From Acinetobacter sp. C26M (GTDB lineage Bacteria; Pseudomonadota; Gammaproteobacteria; Pseudomonadales; Moraxellaceae), in assembly GCF_023702675.1 (NCBI RefSeq), contig NZ_CP098478.1:1922001-1986000 (forward strand): a stretch of 64,000 nt of DNA. The letters are read 5' to 3'. The notes below the pieces were generated by a model. It was not told the origin of the DNA. It saw only the letters and a program-made list of their open reading frames with translations, and did not search any database. A program made the translations under genes and the position numbers. Shown here one piece after another: positions 1-7,571 of the stretch; position 1 is the first letter of the stretch; the number at the start of each line of letters is the position of its first letter.

Positions 1-178
1 CACTATTACCAAACCATTCCACCGTATCTTGAAAATGCATTAGTTTATTTGTACCAGCCATCCAAAAGATTGGAACGAGATAACAACGTAAGGCAAGTGC
101 CGCGATCCCATCCGCATGTTTGAGTGCTGAGCAGATGTTTTGATAGTGCTGGTTAAGCGAATACAAAAAGTTCTTCAT
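1..178 (-). CDS. DoxX-family membrane protein (partial, 3' end beyond window)
   Basis: Reading the minus strand from ATG at 176-178 gives an open frame of 59 codons to the window edge, too short to be listed as a full ORF. The visible protein has a soluble N-terminus followed by a hydrophobic segment with LRCYLVPIFWMAGTNKL, the R-x(n)-F-x-x-G/A-x-x-K/H-L pattern of the first DoxX helix. DoxX-family proteins are the usual fourth member (HvfD/BufD-like) of HvfA/bufferin gene sets, and this one is divergent from such a set. The role of DoxX proteins in these loci is not settled. The truncation is due only to the window edge. An ECF-like promoter lies upstream at 212-240. Confidence 0.8.
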   Translation of the reverse strand, partial: MKNFLYSLNQHYQNICSALKHADGIAALALRCYLVPIFWMAGTNKLMHFQDTVEWFGNS

Positions 179-211
179 GATAATTTCACACCGAATAGGA
201 TTGAATGATCA

Positions 212-240
212 TTAGTCGGGTGAGGATTCCGTTTCTTACA
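212..240 (-). promoter_or_regulatory. Putative ECF-sigma promoter for the DoxX gene
   Basis: On the minus strand TGTAAG (235-240) is followed after exactly 16 bases by CGACTAA (212-218), about 33 bases upstream of the DoxX ATG. The element mirrors the one at 261-289 facing hvfA. Both resemble ECF-type promoters with a CG(T/A)C -10 core. Inferred from pattern only. Confidence 0.45.
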
Positions 241-260
241 TAAATTTTTTTTATTTGCAC

Positions 261-289
261 TGTAATAAATCGAGATTTACGCCGTCTAA
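261..289 (+). promoter_or_regulatory. Putative ECF-sigma promoter for the hvfA operon
   Basis: TGTAAT (261-266), a 16-base spacer and CGTCTAA (283-289) lie about 50 bases upstream of the hvfA ATG. The spacing and the CGTC core are typical of ECF-sigma promoters. An ECF sigma gene is the fourth gene of this operon, so autoregulation is the simplest reading. Confidence 0.5.
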
Positions 290-340
290 CTTTATGTACC
301 TTTGTACAAACCGAGCATTTACCTTAAAAGGAATAGAAAA

Positions 341-649
341 ATGAGCAAACTTAATTCGATGACTTCAGTTGCAGCGTTATTAGCACTCTCTGTTGCTGGC
401 GTAACCCAAGTGACTGTTGCAGCAACGACAACGACGACAGAGGCCCATGCAAGCAAAGCTGCTGATGGAAAATGTGGTGAAGCGAAATGTGGCGCCAATA
501 AAGCCAAACAACAGCAAAAATCTACTGAAGCCAAATGCGGTGCAGCAAAAAAAGCAGCGGACGCGAAGTGTGGCGCAGCCAAGAAAGCTGCTGATGCGAA
601 ATGCGGTGCAGATAAAAAAGTCGCTGATGGCAAGTGTGGCGCTAAATAA
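341..649 (+). CDS. hvfA: HvfA/bufferin-type RiPP metallophore precursor
   Basis: A 102-residue secreted peptide. The ATG at 341 follows an AAAAGGA ribosome site; an upstream in-frame TTG at 302 is less likely. Residues 1-28 form a Sec signal peptide (hydrophobic VAALLALSVAGV, then VTVAA). The mature part is Lys/Ala rich and carries exactly six Cys, each in [DE]-x-K-C-G: DGKCG, EAKCG, EAKCG, DAKCG, DAKCG and DGKCG. The last three spacers follow an 11-residue period (KCGAAKKAADA). HvfA-family peptides have EGKCG-like motifs whose cysteines are oxidised to oxazolone/thioamide groups by a DUF692 enzyme and bind copper. The bufB and bufC genes immediately downstream support that assignment. A plain metallothionein-like protein is the alternative. 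Confidence 0.85.
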   Translation: MSKLNSMTSVAALLALSVAGVTQVTVAATTTTTEAHASKAADGKCGEAKCGANKAKQQQKSTEAKCGAAKKAADAKCGAAKKAADAKCGADKKVADGKCGAK

Positions 650-663
650 TCCTTTCAATCCTA

Positions 664-698
664 AGTGATGTCGGTTTAGAACCTAGATCGGCATCATT
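664..698 (+). repeat. RNA stem-loop between hvfA and bufB
   Basis: The arms 667-679 and 683-695 pair over 13 positions with three G-U wobbles around a 3-base AAC loop, with up to three further outer pairs. It sits between the precursor stop and the bufB ribosome site and lacks a long U tract. It could stabilise the precursor message or limit readthrough so that the peptide is made in excess of its enzymes. Confidence 0.6.
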
Positions 699-718
699 CT
701 AATCATAGGAGTTTCAAC

Positions 719-1579
719 ATGGCTGACTTGGTTGGTGTAGGTCTGGGCTTAAGACGTGAGTTTATTGATGCATTTTTAAATGCTGAAACTCACCCAGATT
801 TTATTGAAGTTGCTCCTGAAAACTGGATGGGCTTTGGTGGTCGGCATGCCAAACTTCTAGCGCAATGTGTGGAGAAAGCACCCTTAATTTGTCATGGGTT
901 GTCTTTATCCATTGGGGGTCCACATCCACTCAATCTTGAATTTATCCAACAGATTAAAAAGTTTCTACAACGCTATCAGGTGCCGATTTACTCAGAACAT
1001 TTAAGTTACACCCATGATGGCGGCTATTTATATGATCTATTACCGATTCCGATGACAGAAGCTGCTGTTGATTATGTTGCGGAGCGTATTTTACTGGTGC
1101 AGGATATATTAGGGCAGAGATTGGTGATTGAAAATGTCTCTACTTATTTGATGCCAAATGCGGAAATGCGTGAAGCAGAATTTGTGCGTGAAGTGTTGCT
1201 CAAAGCAGACTGTGAATTGCTGCTTGATATAAATAATGTCTATGTGAACAGTGTGAATCATGGCAGTGATGCCTATGCTTTTATTGAAGCGATGCCCAAA
1301 GATCGGATTCGTTACTTCCATGTTGCAGGTCATGAACAAGTTGAAAAAAATCTATTGATTGATACACATGGCGCAGCAATCAGTGATCCTGTTTGGCAGC
1401 TATTGCAATATAGCTATCAAGTTTGTGGGGCTAAGCCGACGTTACTGGAACGTGACTTTAATATTCCATCTTGGCAACAGCTACAAAATGAACTGAATAG
1501 TATAAAAAAAATGCAACAGGAGAGTCGTGATGAAGGCAAAGCAAATATCCTTTCACACTACGCAGCGACAGTTCTGTGA
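719..1579 (+). CDS. bufB: MNIO-family bufferin/HvfA maturase (DUF692)
   Basis: A 286-residue cytoplasmic TIM-barrel enzyme of the multinuclear non-haem iron oxidative (MNIO, DUF692) family, which oxidatively rearranges cysteines in a precursor peptide. Conserved metal-site signatures are in order: H59 in CHGLSLS, E93-H94 in SEHLSY, E139-N140 in IENVSTY, D170/N172/N173 in LLDINNVYV, H201 and H205 in FHVAGHE, D215/H217 in IDTHG, and E244/D246 in LLERDFNIP. Length is normal for the family. The ATG follows TAGGAG. Its stop overlaps the bufC start by 50 bases, so the two are translationally linked. The substrate is inferred to be the adjacent hvfA product. Confidence 0.92.
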   Translation: MADLVGVGLGLRREFIDAFLNAETHPDFIEVAPENWMGFGGRHAKLLAQCVEKAPLICHGLSLSIGGPHPLNLEFIQQIKKFLQRYQVPIYSEHLSYTHDGGYLYDLLPIPMTEAAVDYVAERILLVQDILGQRLVIENVSTYLMPNAEMREAEFVREVLLKADCELLLDINNVYVNSVNHGSDAYAFIEAMPKDRIRYFHVAGHEQVEKNLLIDTHGAAISDPVWQLLQYSYQVCGAKPTLLERDFNIPSWQQLQNELNSIKKMQQESRDEGKANILSHYAATVL

Positions 1580-2288
1580 CTGGATTCGTGATCCCGAGTT
1601 AGAGCCATCACAAAACTTTGCTATTCACCGTATGCAGGTTTATCGGGATTTGTTGTTTAATAATATCTGTTCATTTATCAACTTGGTCTTTCCTGTCGCA
1701 CGAGCCATGTTACCTGAACAGCAGTGGCAGAGCTTATTGGCAGAATTTTTTCAAAAAGCACAATGTCAGTCACCGTTATACAATGACATCTCATTGCAAT
1801 TTCGAGAATATCTTACAGAACAACAACATCCACTATTACAAGAATATCCTTGGTTAGCAGAGCTATTACAATATGAATGGCTAGAGCTGTATTTAGATAC
1901 GGTAGAAATCGAAACGCCTATTCTGGCAGAAGACCAAGATTGGCAATTGGCTACCCAAGTTTGGATATTGGCCTATCAATATCCTGTTTATCGCTGGACG
2001 GTGACAATGAAGCTTGAGCAGGTGGAACAAGTGCCAAGTGCGATTATGGTATGGCGAGATGATCAGGATCTGGTTTGTATTGAGCCTTTGTCACCTTTAT
2101 TCGCTGTGATGATCGAGCAGATACAGCAAAATGGCTGTATTGAGCAAGACCTATATCAACTCATCAAAGCAGTACTTCCCGAATTTGTTGAGAAGGAAAT
2201 TCAACAACAAATCTATGCGTTAAAAGCCTTATTAACTCGGTTAAGATTAATTCATATTCCTCATAATAATGATGAGATACAGGGATGA
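1530..2288 (+). CDS. bufC: BufC/HvfC partner protein (DUF2063)
   Basis: A 252-residue protein with the DUF2063 N-terminal domain (QRQFCDWIRDPE, then IHRMQVYRDLLFNNICSF and LVFPVARAML). In bufferin and HvfA systems this protein partners the DUF692 enzyme and delivers the precursor peptide. The ATG at 1530 is preceded by CAGGAG at 1517-1522; a GTG one codon earlier is less likely. The gene starts inside bufB and ends with an ATGA overlap with the sigma-factor gene, so hvfA, bufB, bufC, sigma and anti-sigma form one operon. Confidence 0.88.
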   Translation: MKAKQISFHTTQRQFCDWIRDPELEPSQNFAIHRMQVYRDLLFNNICSFINLVFPVARAMLPEQQWQSLLAEFFQKAQCQSPLYNDISLQFREYLTEQQHPLLQEYPWLAELLQYEWLELYLDTVEIETPILAEDQDWQLATQVWILAYQYPVYRWTVTMKLEQVEQVPSAIMVWRDDQDLVCIEPLSPLFAVMIEQIQQNGCIEQDLYQLIKAVLPEFVEKEIQQQIYALKALLTRLRLIHIPHNNDEIQG

Positions 2289-2905
2289 ACTCAGCTTCCG
2301 CACATGATCACGATGAACTATTACATCAGTTGCATAATCCTGCTTTTTTACAAGATTTAAGACAGCAGATGCTGAAATTTGCAATTTTACAGTTATCTTC
2401 ATTGCAACAGGCTGAGGATGTAGTTCAGGAAGCACTGACCAGCGCGTTTCAACATCTGGACTCATTTACAGGACGGGCTGCGTTTAAAACATGGGTTTTT
2501 GCGATTCTTAAAAATAAAATTATTGATTTGATTCGACAGAAATCTCGTTTAGTCACAATGAGTGAATTATTTAAGGATGAAGAAAGTGAGCTGAGTATAG
2601 ATGCACTATTTGATGCCTCAGGACATTGGCATAAATATGAAGCACCACAAGCATGGCAAAGCCCTGAAGAAATGATGGAGCAACACGATTTCTGGATCAT
2701 TTTTGATGCATGTCTCAATCATTTACCTGCCAAATATGCTCAGGTATTTATGTTGCGTGAAGTCATTGAGCTGAGTTCCAATGAAATTTGTGAAAAGCTT
2801 GAACTGACGGTTTCACACTTTAATGTATTGATGTATCGCAGCCGAACCCGACTGCGTGAATGCTTAGAAAACAAATGGTTATTGCAGGAGGATTGCTCAT
2901 GTTGA
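2285..2905 (+). CDS. ECF-type RNA polymerase sigma factor of the bufferin locus
   Basis: A 206-residue sigma-70 family protein of ECF layout. Region 2 is residues about 25-85 (AEDVVQEALTSAFQHLDSF, AAFKTWVFAILKNKIIDLIRQ). After a linker of about 45 residues, region 4 is residues about 140-195 (LPAKYAQVFMLREVIELSSNEICEKLELT). It overlaps bufC by ATGA and overlaps the downstream zinc-finger gene by 7 bases, the usual arrangement for a sigma/anti-sigma pair. It probably directs the matching promoter elements at 212-240 and 261-289. The inducing signal cannot be read from sequence; copper or oxidative stress is a guess from bufferin biology. Confidence 0.88.
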   Translation: MNSASAHDHDELLHQLHNPAFLQDLRQQMLKFAILQLSSLQQAEDVVQEALTSAFQHLDSFTGRAAFKTWVFAILKNKIIDLIRQKSRLVTMSELFKDEESELSIDALFDASGHWHKYEAPQAWQSPEEMMEQHDFWIIFDACLNHLPAKYAQVFMLREVIELSSNEICEKLELTVSHFNVLMYRSRTRLRECLENKWLLQEDCSC

Positions 2906-3078
2906 CATGCCGCCAAGCCACCCAATTATTATCTGAAAAACAGGATAGATCACTTTTTTTGCGAGAGCAGAGCAATTTACAACTACATTTATTGGCTTGT
3001 CGTTCCTGTCGCCGTTATGGAAAACACATGAAAACTTTAAGTGTGTTATCGAAACAATTTAAAAACGTTGATCAATAA
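2899..3078 (+). CDS. Short zinc-finger (zf-HC2) anti-sigma factor
   Basis: A 59-residue soluble protein starting at ATG 2899 after a strong CAGGAGG site. It shows MLTCRQATQLLSE at the N-terminus, then a His-x3-Cys-x2-Cys motif (HLLACRSC), the zinc-binding anti-sigma pattern. There is no transmembrane segment, so it would act in the cytoplasm on the sigma factor it overlaps, possibly releasing it when zinc or thiols are disturbed. Confidence 0.8.
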   Translation: MLTCRQATQLLSEKQDRSLFLREQSNLQLHLLACRSCRRYGKHMKTLSVLSKQFKNVDQ

Positions 3079-3283
3079 GCTTTTAAACGGCTCAGTTTAG
3101 GCTATATTAATGTGATCTAGGGGAAAGAAGAGATTCATTTTTAAAAATAACAATTTATTTTTAATGGTTTTGTACAAAGATCAAGAATAAGCGCTAGACC
3201 ATAAACGCTATGGGCTTCACATAAATTTCATATCGAATTGACTAAGATTATAAGCATAAGAAGAGATGGGTTAGGAATAATCA

Positions 3284-4273
3284 ATGTTTAAGTTTTTTCT
3301 GGGATGGATAGACAGTTGGTCAATTACGGATACTTCTGGATCAACAGAATTCGAAGTGTCTAAAACCAGCAAAGATACTCAGATCCAATGGTTGAGAATT
3401 ATTCCGTTTATTTTATTACATATGGCTTGCTTAGCTGTGTTTTGGGTGGGCGTTTCATGGTTCGCTGTCTTGTTTATGATTCTCTTCTATATGATTCGAA
3501 TGTTTGCAATTACAGCATTCTTTCATCGTTATTTATCACATAAAACATTTCAAACATCACGCTTAGTACAGTTTATTTTCCTTCTGATTGGAACCATGAG
3601 TGCGCAACGTGGCCCATTGTGGTGGACAGCGCATCATCGCTATCACCATCGTTTTACCGACACTGAAAACGACCCACATGCATCGATACATGGTTTTTGG
3701 TATAGCCATGTTGGATGGTTTTTGAATCAGCAGAATTTTTCCACTCGCAAAGAAATCATTAAAGATTGGCTAAAATTCCCTGAGATTGTTTGGTTAGACC
3801 GTTTTAGTTTTATTATTGTTTTAATAACAGCTTCTGCAATTTATTTGTTGGGCGACTGGCTCGCAGTTGCTTATCCCAATTTAGGTACATCGGGACCGCA
3901 ATTGCTGGTTTGGGGTTTTGTGGTTTCAACGGTGTTATTGATCCATGCGACTTTATGTATTAATTCGCTCGCTCATCTTTATGGACGCAGAGATTTCGAT
4001 ACCAAAGACAACAGCCGTAATAATTTATTTTTGTCGATTATCACATTGGGTGAAGGTTGGCATAACAACCATCATTATTATGCAGGGAGTACACGGCAAG
4101 GTTTTTTCTGGTGGCAAATTGATGTCACTTATTATGTTCTCAAAGCGATGTCTTTCTGTGGACTCATATGGGCAATCAAGCCAGTGCCTCAGCGGATATA
4201 TGATGCGCATAAAATCCATCTGGACAGTTTGAAAACCAAGATAGAAAAGAACAGTGACGGGGGTGTTTTATGA
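3284..4273 (+). CDS. Acyl-CoA/acyl-lipid desaturase (membrane di-iron)
   Basis: A 329-residue integral membrane desaturase. The three histidine boxes are HRYLSH (81-86), HHRYHH (117-122) and HNNHH near residue 262, set among four or more hydrophobic helices, as in stearoyl-CoA-type delta-9 desaturases. The ATG follows TTAGGA. It is the first gene of a tight six-gene operon and overlaps the next gene by ATGA. Presumed role: introducing a double bond into the acyl chain later handled by the operon's oxidoreductase and Cfa-type enzymes. Confidence 0.88.
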   Translation: MFKFFLGWIDSWSITDTSGSTEFEVSKTSKDTQIQWLRIIPFILLHMACLAVFWVGVSWFAVLFMILFYMIRMFAITAFFHRYLSHKTFQTSRLVQFIFLLIGTMSAQRGPLWWTAHHRYHHRFTDTENDPHASIHGFWYSHVGWFLNQQNFSTRKEIIKDWLKFPEIVWLDRFSFIIVLITASAIYLLGDWLAVAYPNLGTSGPQLLVWGFVVSTVLLIHATLCINSLAHLYGRRDFDTKDNSRNNLFLSIITLGEGWHNNHHYYAGSTRQGFFWWQIDVTYYVLKAMSFCGLIWAIKPVPQRIYDAHKIHLDSLKTKIEKNSDGGVL

Positions 4274-5544
4274 AAATTGCAATCGTCGGCTCTGGAATAT
4301 CTGGATTATATGCAGCGTGGAAGTTATCGAAACAGCATCAAGTCACTATTTTTGAAAAAGAAAACTATTTTGGCGGACATACCGATACGCATGAATTTCG
4401 GATTGATCGAAAAAAGGTTGCAATAGACAGTGGTTTTATTGTTTTCAATGCGTATAACTATCCGCTCTTTAGTGCGATGCTCGCTGAGCTTGGTGTGCAA
4501 GCACAGAACAGTGATATGAGTTTTTCAGTTAATAATCAGGTGACAGGGTTACAGTACAATCCTTCCAAAAAATGGTCATTATTGACTAGACCACAAAATT
4601 TCTTGAACAAGAATTTTCGGGTAATGCTATCGGATTTAGTTCGCTTTTATCGAGAAAATAAAGAGGCTGCTGTTGATGAATATGGTACAGATTTAAGCAT
4701 TGACGAATATCTCAACAATCATGGCTATTCACAAGTTTTTAGAGATGAGCACTTATATCCAATGTGTGGAGCACTTTGGTCAAGCCCAGTAGATCAAATA
4801 GGAAAGATTCCATTTAAGTTTGTGCTGAGCTTTTTTCAGCATCATCGTATGTTGCAATTAAAAGATCGTCCACAATGGCAAACGGTCAAAGGTGGATCAG
4901 CATCCTATATATACGCAATACAGCGTGACTGTCCAAGTATCATTTGGAAGAAAGCTGAAGTACAGCATGTGCTAAGAAATGAAAATCATATTTCAATTGT
5001 AACTACTCATGGTCAGGAACAATTTGATTGGGTGATTTTTGCCAGTCATGCGGATGATACTTTAAAGTTGCTGAAAGATCCTTCCGAGAAAGAACATGAG
5101 GTATTGGGGTGCTTTGCTTATCAAGATAACTTAATGGTCGTCCATGCTGATAGATCAATCATGCCAAAATCCCAATCGCAGTGGGCCAGTTGGCACGTAC
5201 ATGTGACCGCTCAAAAAGAGGCTTCGGTGTATAACGTTCATTATGCGTTTAGCTACTGGATGAACAGTTTGCAGAATCTGAACTGTAAAACACAGGTCTT
5301 TTCTACTCTTAATCCGAATATGCCGATTGCCAAAGACCATATTTATATTGAACGACATTATCGGCATCCTGTGTTTAATCAAGATGCGATTGCAGCACAA
5401 TCTCGTTGGCATGAGATAAACGGCAACAAGCGCAGTTCATTTTGCGGTGCTTACTGGGGATGGGGATTTCACGAAGATGGTGCGAGAAGCGCTGAACGTG
5501 TCGTGAATCATCTCATGTCAATCGCAGATGAATGGGGGAGTTGA
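4270..5544 (+). CDS. FAD-dependent NAD(P)-binding amine-oxidase-like oxidoreductase
   Basis: A 424-residue flavoprotein. The N-terminal Rossmann motif is IAIVGSGISGLYAAWKL with FEKENYFGGHTDTHEF following. The C-terminal FAD segment reads FCGAYWGWGFHEDGARSAERV. This family (COG2907-like) is nearly always found beside DUF1365 and Cfa genes, as here. It is proposed to oxidise or desaturate acyl chains in modified membrane lipids; the reaction is not visible from sequence. Three bases separate it from the DUF1365 gene. Confidence 0.85.
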   Translation: MKIAIVGSGISGLYAAWKLSKQHQVTIFEKENYFGGHTDTHEFRIDRKKVAIDSGFIVFNAYNYPLFSAMLAELGVQAQNSDMSFSVNNQVTGLQYNPSKKWSLLTRPQNFLNKNFRVMLSDLVRFYRENKEAAVDEYGTDLSIDEYLNNHGYSQVFRDEHLYPMCGALWSSPVDQIGKIPFKFVLSFFQHHRMLQLKDRPQWQTVKGGSASYIYAIQRDCPSIIWKKAEVQHVLRNENHISIVTTHGQEQFDWVIFASHADDTLKLLKDPSEKEHEVLGCFAYQDNLMVVHADRSIMPKSQSQWASWHVHVTAQKEASVYNVHYAFSYWMNSLQNLNCKTQVFSTLNPNMPIAKDHIYIERHYRHPVFNQDAIAAQSRWHEINGNKRSSFCGAYWGWGFHEDGARSAERVVNHLMSIADEWGS

Positions 5545-5547
5545 TCG

Positions 5548-6363
5548 ATGTTAGAAGCTCCACTTGCAATTGCCAAAGCTAAAATCAGGCATCGCCGTTT
5601 TAGTCCCAAACCTCATCAGTTTGAGGCGACGTTGAGCTATTTATATTTTGATCCAGATCGAATAGTGGAAAATCTTGAGCAATCATGGTTATGTTCTACA
5701 AGCCATTGGAATATGGTGAATGTATCTGATCAGGATTTTCTTAAAGCGTATAGCGGTAATCTACGAGAAAAAATAACAAAAATTTTATTGCAGCAAGCAG
5801 ATACGATTTTATCAGCACAATCAGAAATCCGTGTGTTGGCCTTACCACGAACATTGGGTTTTAGTTTTAATTCGGTTGTGTTCTATTTCATTTTAAATAA
5901 CCAAAAACAGCCTGTTTTTATACTGAGTGAAATAACCAATACACCCTGGAATGAGCACAAAGTTTATGTACATGATTGCCAGCAGAAGTTGAAAAAGCAT
6001 AGTCAATATGAGGCTTATGAATTTGATTTTGAGAAAAGTTTTCATGTTTCTCCATTTATGCCAATGGATATTCAATATAAATGGAAATTTAACTTCTCTA
6101 GGACTCAAAATGTGATTCATATGCAGCTTTACCAAGCTCAACAATTAATTTTTGATGCAACCATGCGGTTTGAATTAGCACACATCACACTTCCTTCACA
6201 GCTTAATCGTTATGCTATTCAGCATATGTTTGAGCCTTTCAAGATGGTCGCTTCAATTTATATGCAAGCATTTCAATTATGGCTTAAAAGGGTTCCATTT
6301 TATCGACATCCCAAAAAGAATAAGGATTTAGAACAAGATGATAAAAACGTTAATTTTTGGTGA
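5548..6363 (+). CDS. DUF1365 family protein
   Basis: A 271-residue protein with the DUF1365 signature at the N-terminus (IRHRRFSPKPHQFEATLSYLYFDPD), and RVLALPRTLGFSFNSVVFYFI and HVSPFMPMDIQYKWKF further on. The function is unknown; the family travels with FAD oxidoreductases and Cfa synthases. Its 3' end overlaps the next gene by 26 bases. The start follows GGGGGAG. Confidence 0.88.
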   Translation: MLEAPLAIAKAKIRHRRFSPKPHQFEATLSYLYFDPDRIVENLEQSWLCSTSHWNMVNVSDQDFLKAYSGNLREKITKILLQQADTILSAQSEIRVLALPRTLGFSFNSVVFYFILNNQKQPVFILSEITNTPWNEHKVYVHDCQQKLKKHSQYEAYEFDFEKSFHVSPFMPMDIQYKWKFNFSRTQNVIHMQLYQAQQLIFDATMRFELAHITLPSQLNRYAIQHMFEPFKMVASIYMQAFQLWLKRVPFYRHPKKNKDLEQDDKNVNFW

Positions 6364-7537
6364 ACATGATGCTCTGCCATTGGCTTTACGTAGCTTACTG
6401 AAACTTCAACATGGTCAAATTCACTTTCGTGGTGAATGGAATGGAACTGTCGGTGAGGTTTCTGATTTAGAAGTAACTGTGGATGTGTATCATAAAGATT
6501 TAATTGATCTCATTTTTAAAAATGGTGTACTTGGTGCAGCGGAAGGCTATATTCGTGGCTATTGGAGTAGTGAAAATCTAGTCGAATTGATTCAAATATT
6601 AGCGAGAAATCGCGATGTTTTAGATAAGATCAATCAAAACATTATTTCACAAGCGAGTCAGCTACTGCTAAAAGCATGGTATAGAACTCGAAAAAATTCA
6701 TTGTCTGGTAGTCGCAAAAACATTGCGGAACACTATGATCTGAGCAATGAATTTTTCCAATTATTTCTCGATTCTTCCATGATGTATTCCAGTGCGGTAT
6801 ATAAGCACAAAGACATGACACTAGAGCAAGCTTCCGATTATAAAAAAGAGTTGATCTGTCAGAAGTTACAGCTTAAGCCTATGGATCATCTGATTGAAAT
6901 CGGCAGTGGTTGGGGGGGCTTTGCCATCTATGCTGCTCAGCATTATGGCTGTAAAGTGACCACGATTACCATCTCTCAAGCCCAATATGATGAAGCGATC
7001 CAAAGAATTGCCAATGCAGGCTTAAGTCATCGAGTCGATGTTCAACTTAAGGATTATCGACTGTTAGAAGGTTCCTTTGATAAGTTAGTTTCTATTGAAA
7101 TGATTGAAGCTGTTGGCGAGCAATATTTATCTAACTACTTTAATCAATGTCGATCTCTATTAAAACCAAACGGTCTGGGTCTAATTCAAGCTATTACGAT
7201 TGAAGATGCTCGGTATAAGAAAGCATTGCATACCGTGGATTACATCAAACGTTATATTTTCCCAGGAAGTTTTATTCCCTGTATCAGTGTACTGAGCCAA
7301 GCTGCCTCAGAACAGAAGTTGCGTTTGAAACATCTTGAAGATATTGGCCAAAGTTATGCTGAAACCATTCACCAGTGGCGGGAACGTTTTTTAAATACCA
7401 AAGCACAAGTCTTGGCTTTAGGTTTTGATGAAAACTTTATTCGGATGTGGGACTTCTATCTGTGTTATTGCGAGGGCGGCTTTAAAGAAGGGGTAATTAG
7501 TGATGTACAGCTTTTATTCGAAGCAAGCCCTTATTAA
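6338..7537 (+). CDS. cfa: Cyclopropane-fatty-acyl-phospholipid synthase family methyltransferase
   Basis: A 399-residue SAM-dependent methyltransferase of the Cfa family. An N-terminal lipid-binding region is followed by the SAM motif IEIGSGWGGFAIYAA (residues about 186-200), VTTITISQAQYDEA and SIEMIEAVG. Cfa enzymes methylenate unsaturated acyl chains at the membrane surface. Here the substrate may be the product of the upstream desaturase or oxidoreductase. The start lies inside the DUF1365 gene after AAGGA. Confidence 0.88.
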   Translation: MIKTLIFGEHDALPLALRSLLKLQHGQIHFRGEWNGTVGEVSDLEVTVDVYHKDLIDLIFKNGVLGAAEGYIRGYWSSENLVELIQILARNRDVLDKINQNIISQASQLLLKAWYRTRKNSLSGSRKNIAEHYDLSNEFFQLFLDSSMMYSSAVYKHKDMTLEQASDYKKELICQKLQLKPMDHLIEIGSGWGGFAIYAAQHYGCKVTTITISQAQYDEAIQRIANAGLSHRVDVQLKDYRLLEGSFDKLVSIEMIEAVGEQYLSNYFNQCRSLLKPNGLGLIQAITIEDARYKKALHTVDYIKRYIFPGSFIPCISVLSQAASEQKLRLKHLEDIGQSYAETIHQWRERFLNTKAQVLALGFDENFIRMWDFYLCYCEGGFKEGVISDVQLLFEASPY

Positions 7538-7571
7538 TTATTCACTGATTTAAGGTATCAAGGGGACAGCT

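Noticed and set aside
341..649. Metallothionein instead of RiPP precursor
   Set aside because: Six Cys in KCG motifs could bind metal directly, but the signal peptide and the DUF692/DUF2063 neighbours make the RiPP reading stronger.
463..649. Tandem repeats as CRISPR or a satellite array
   Set aside because: The repeats are coding, about 33 bases apart and diverged; there are no spacers and no cas genes.
319..658. Three overlapping long frames opposite and within the hvfA coding region
   Set aside because: They are shadows of the repetitive Lys/Ala/Cys codons of hvfA; none has a ribosome site or a sensible protein.
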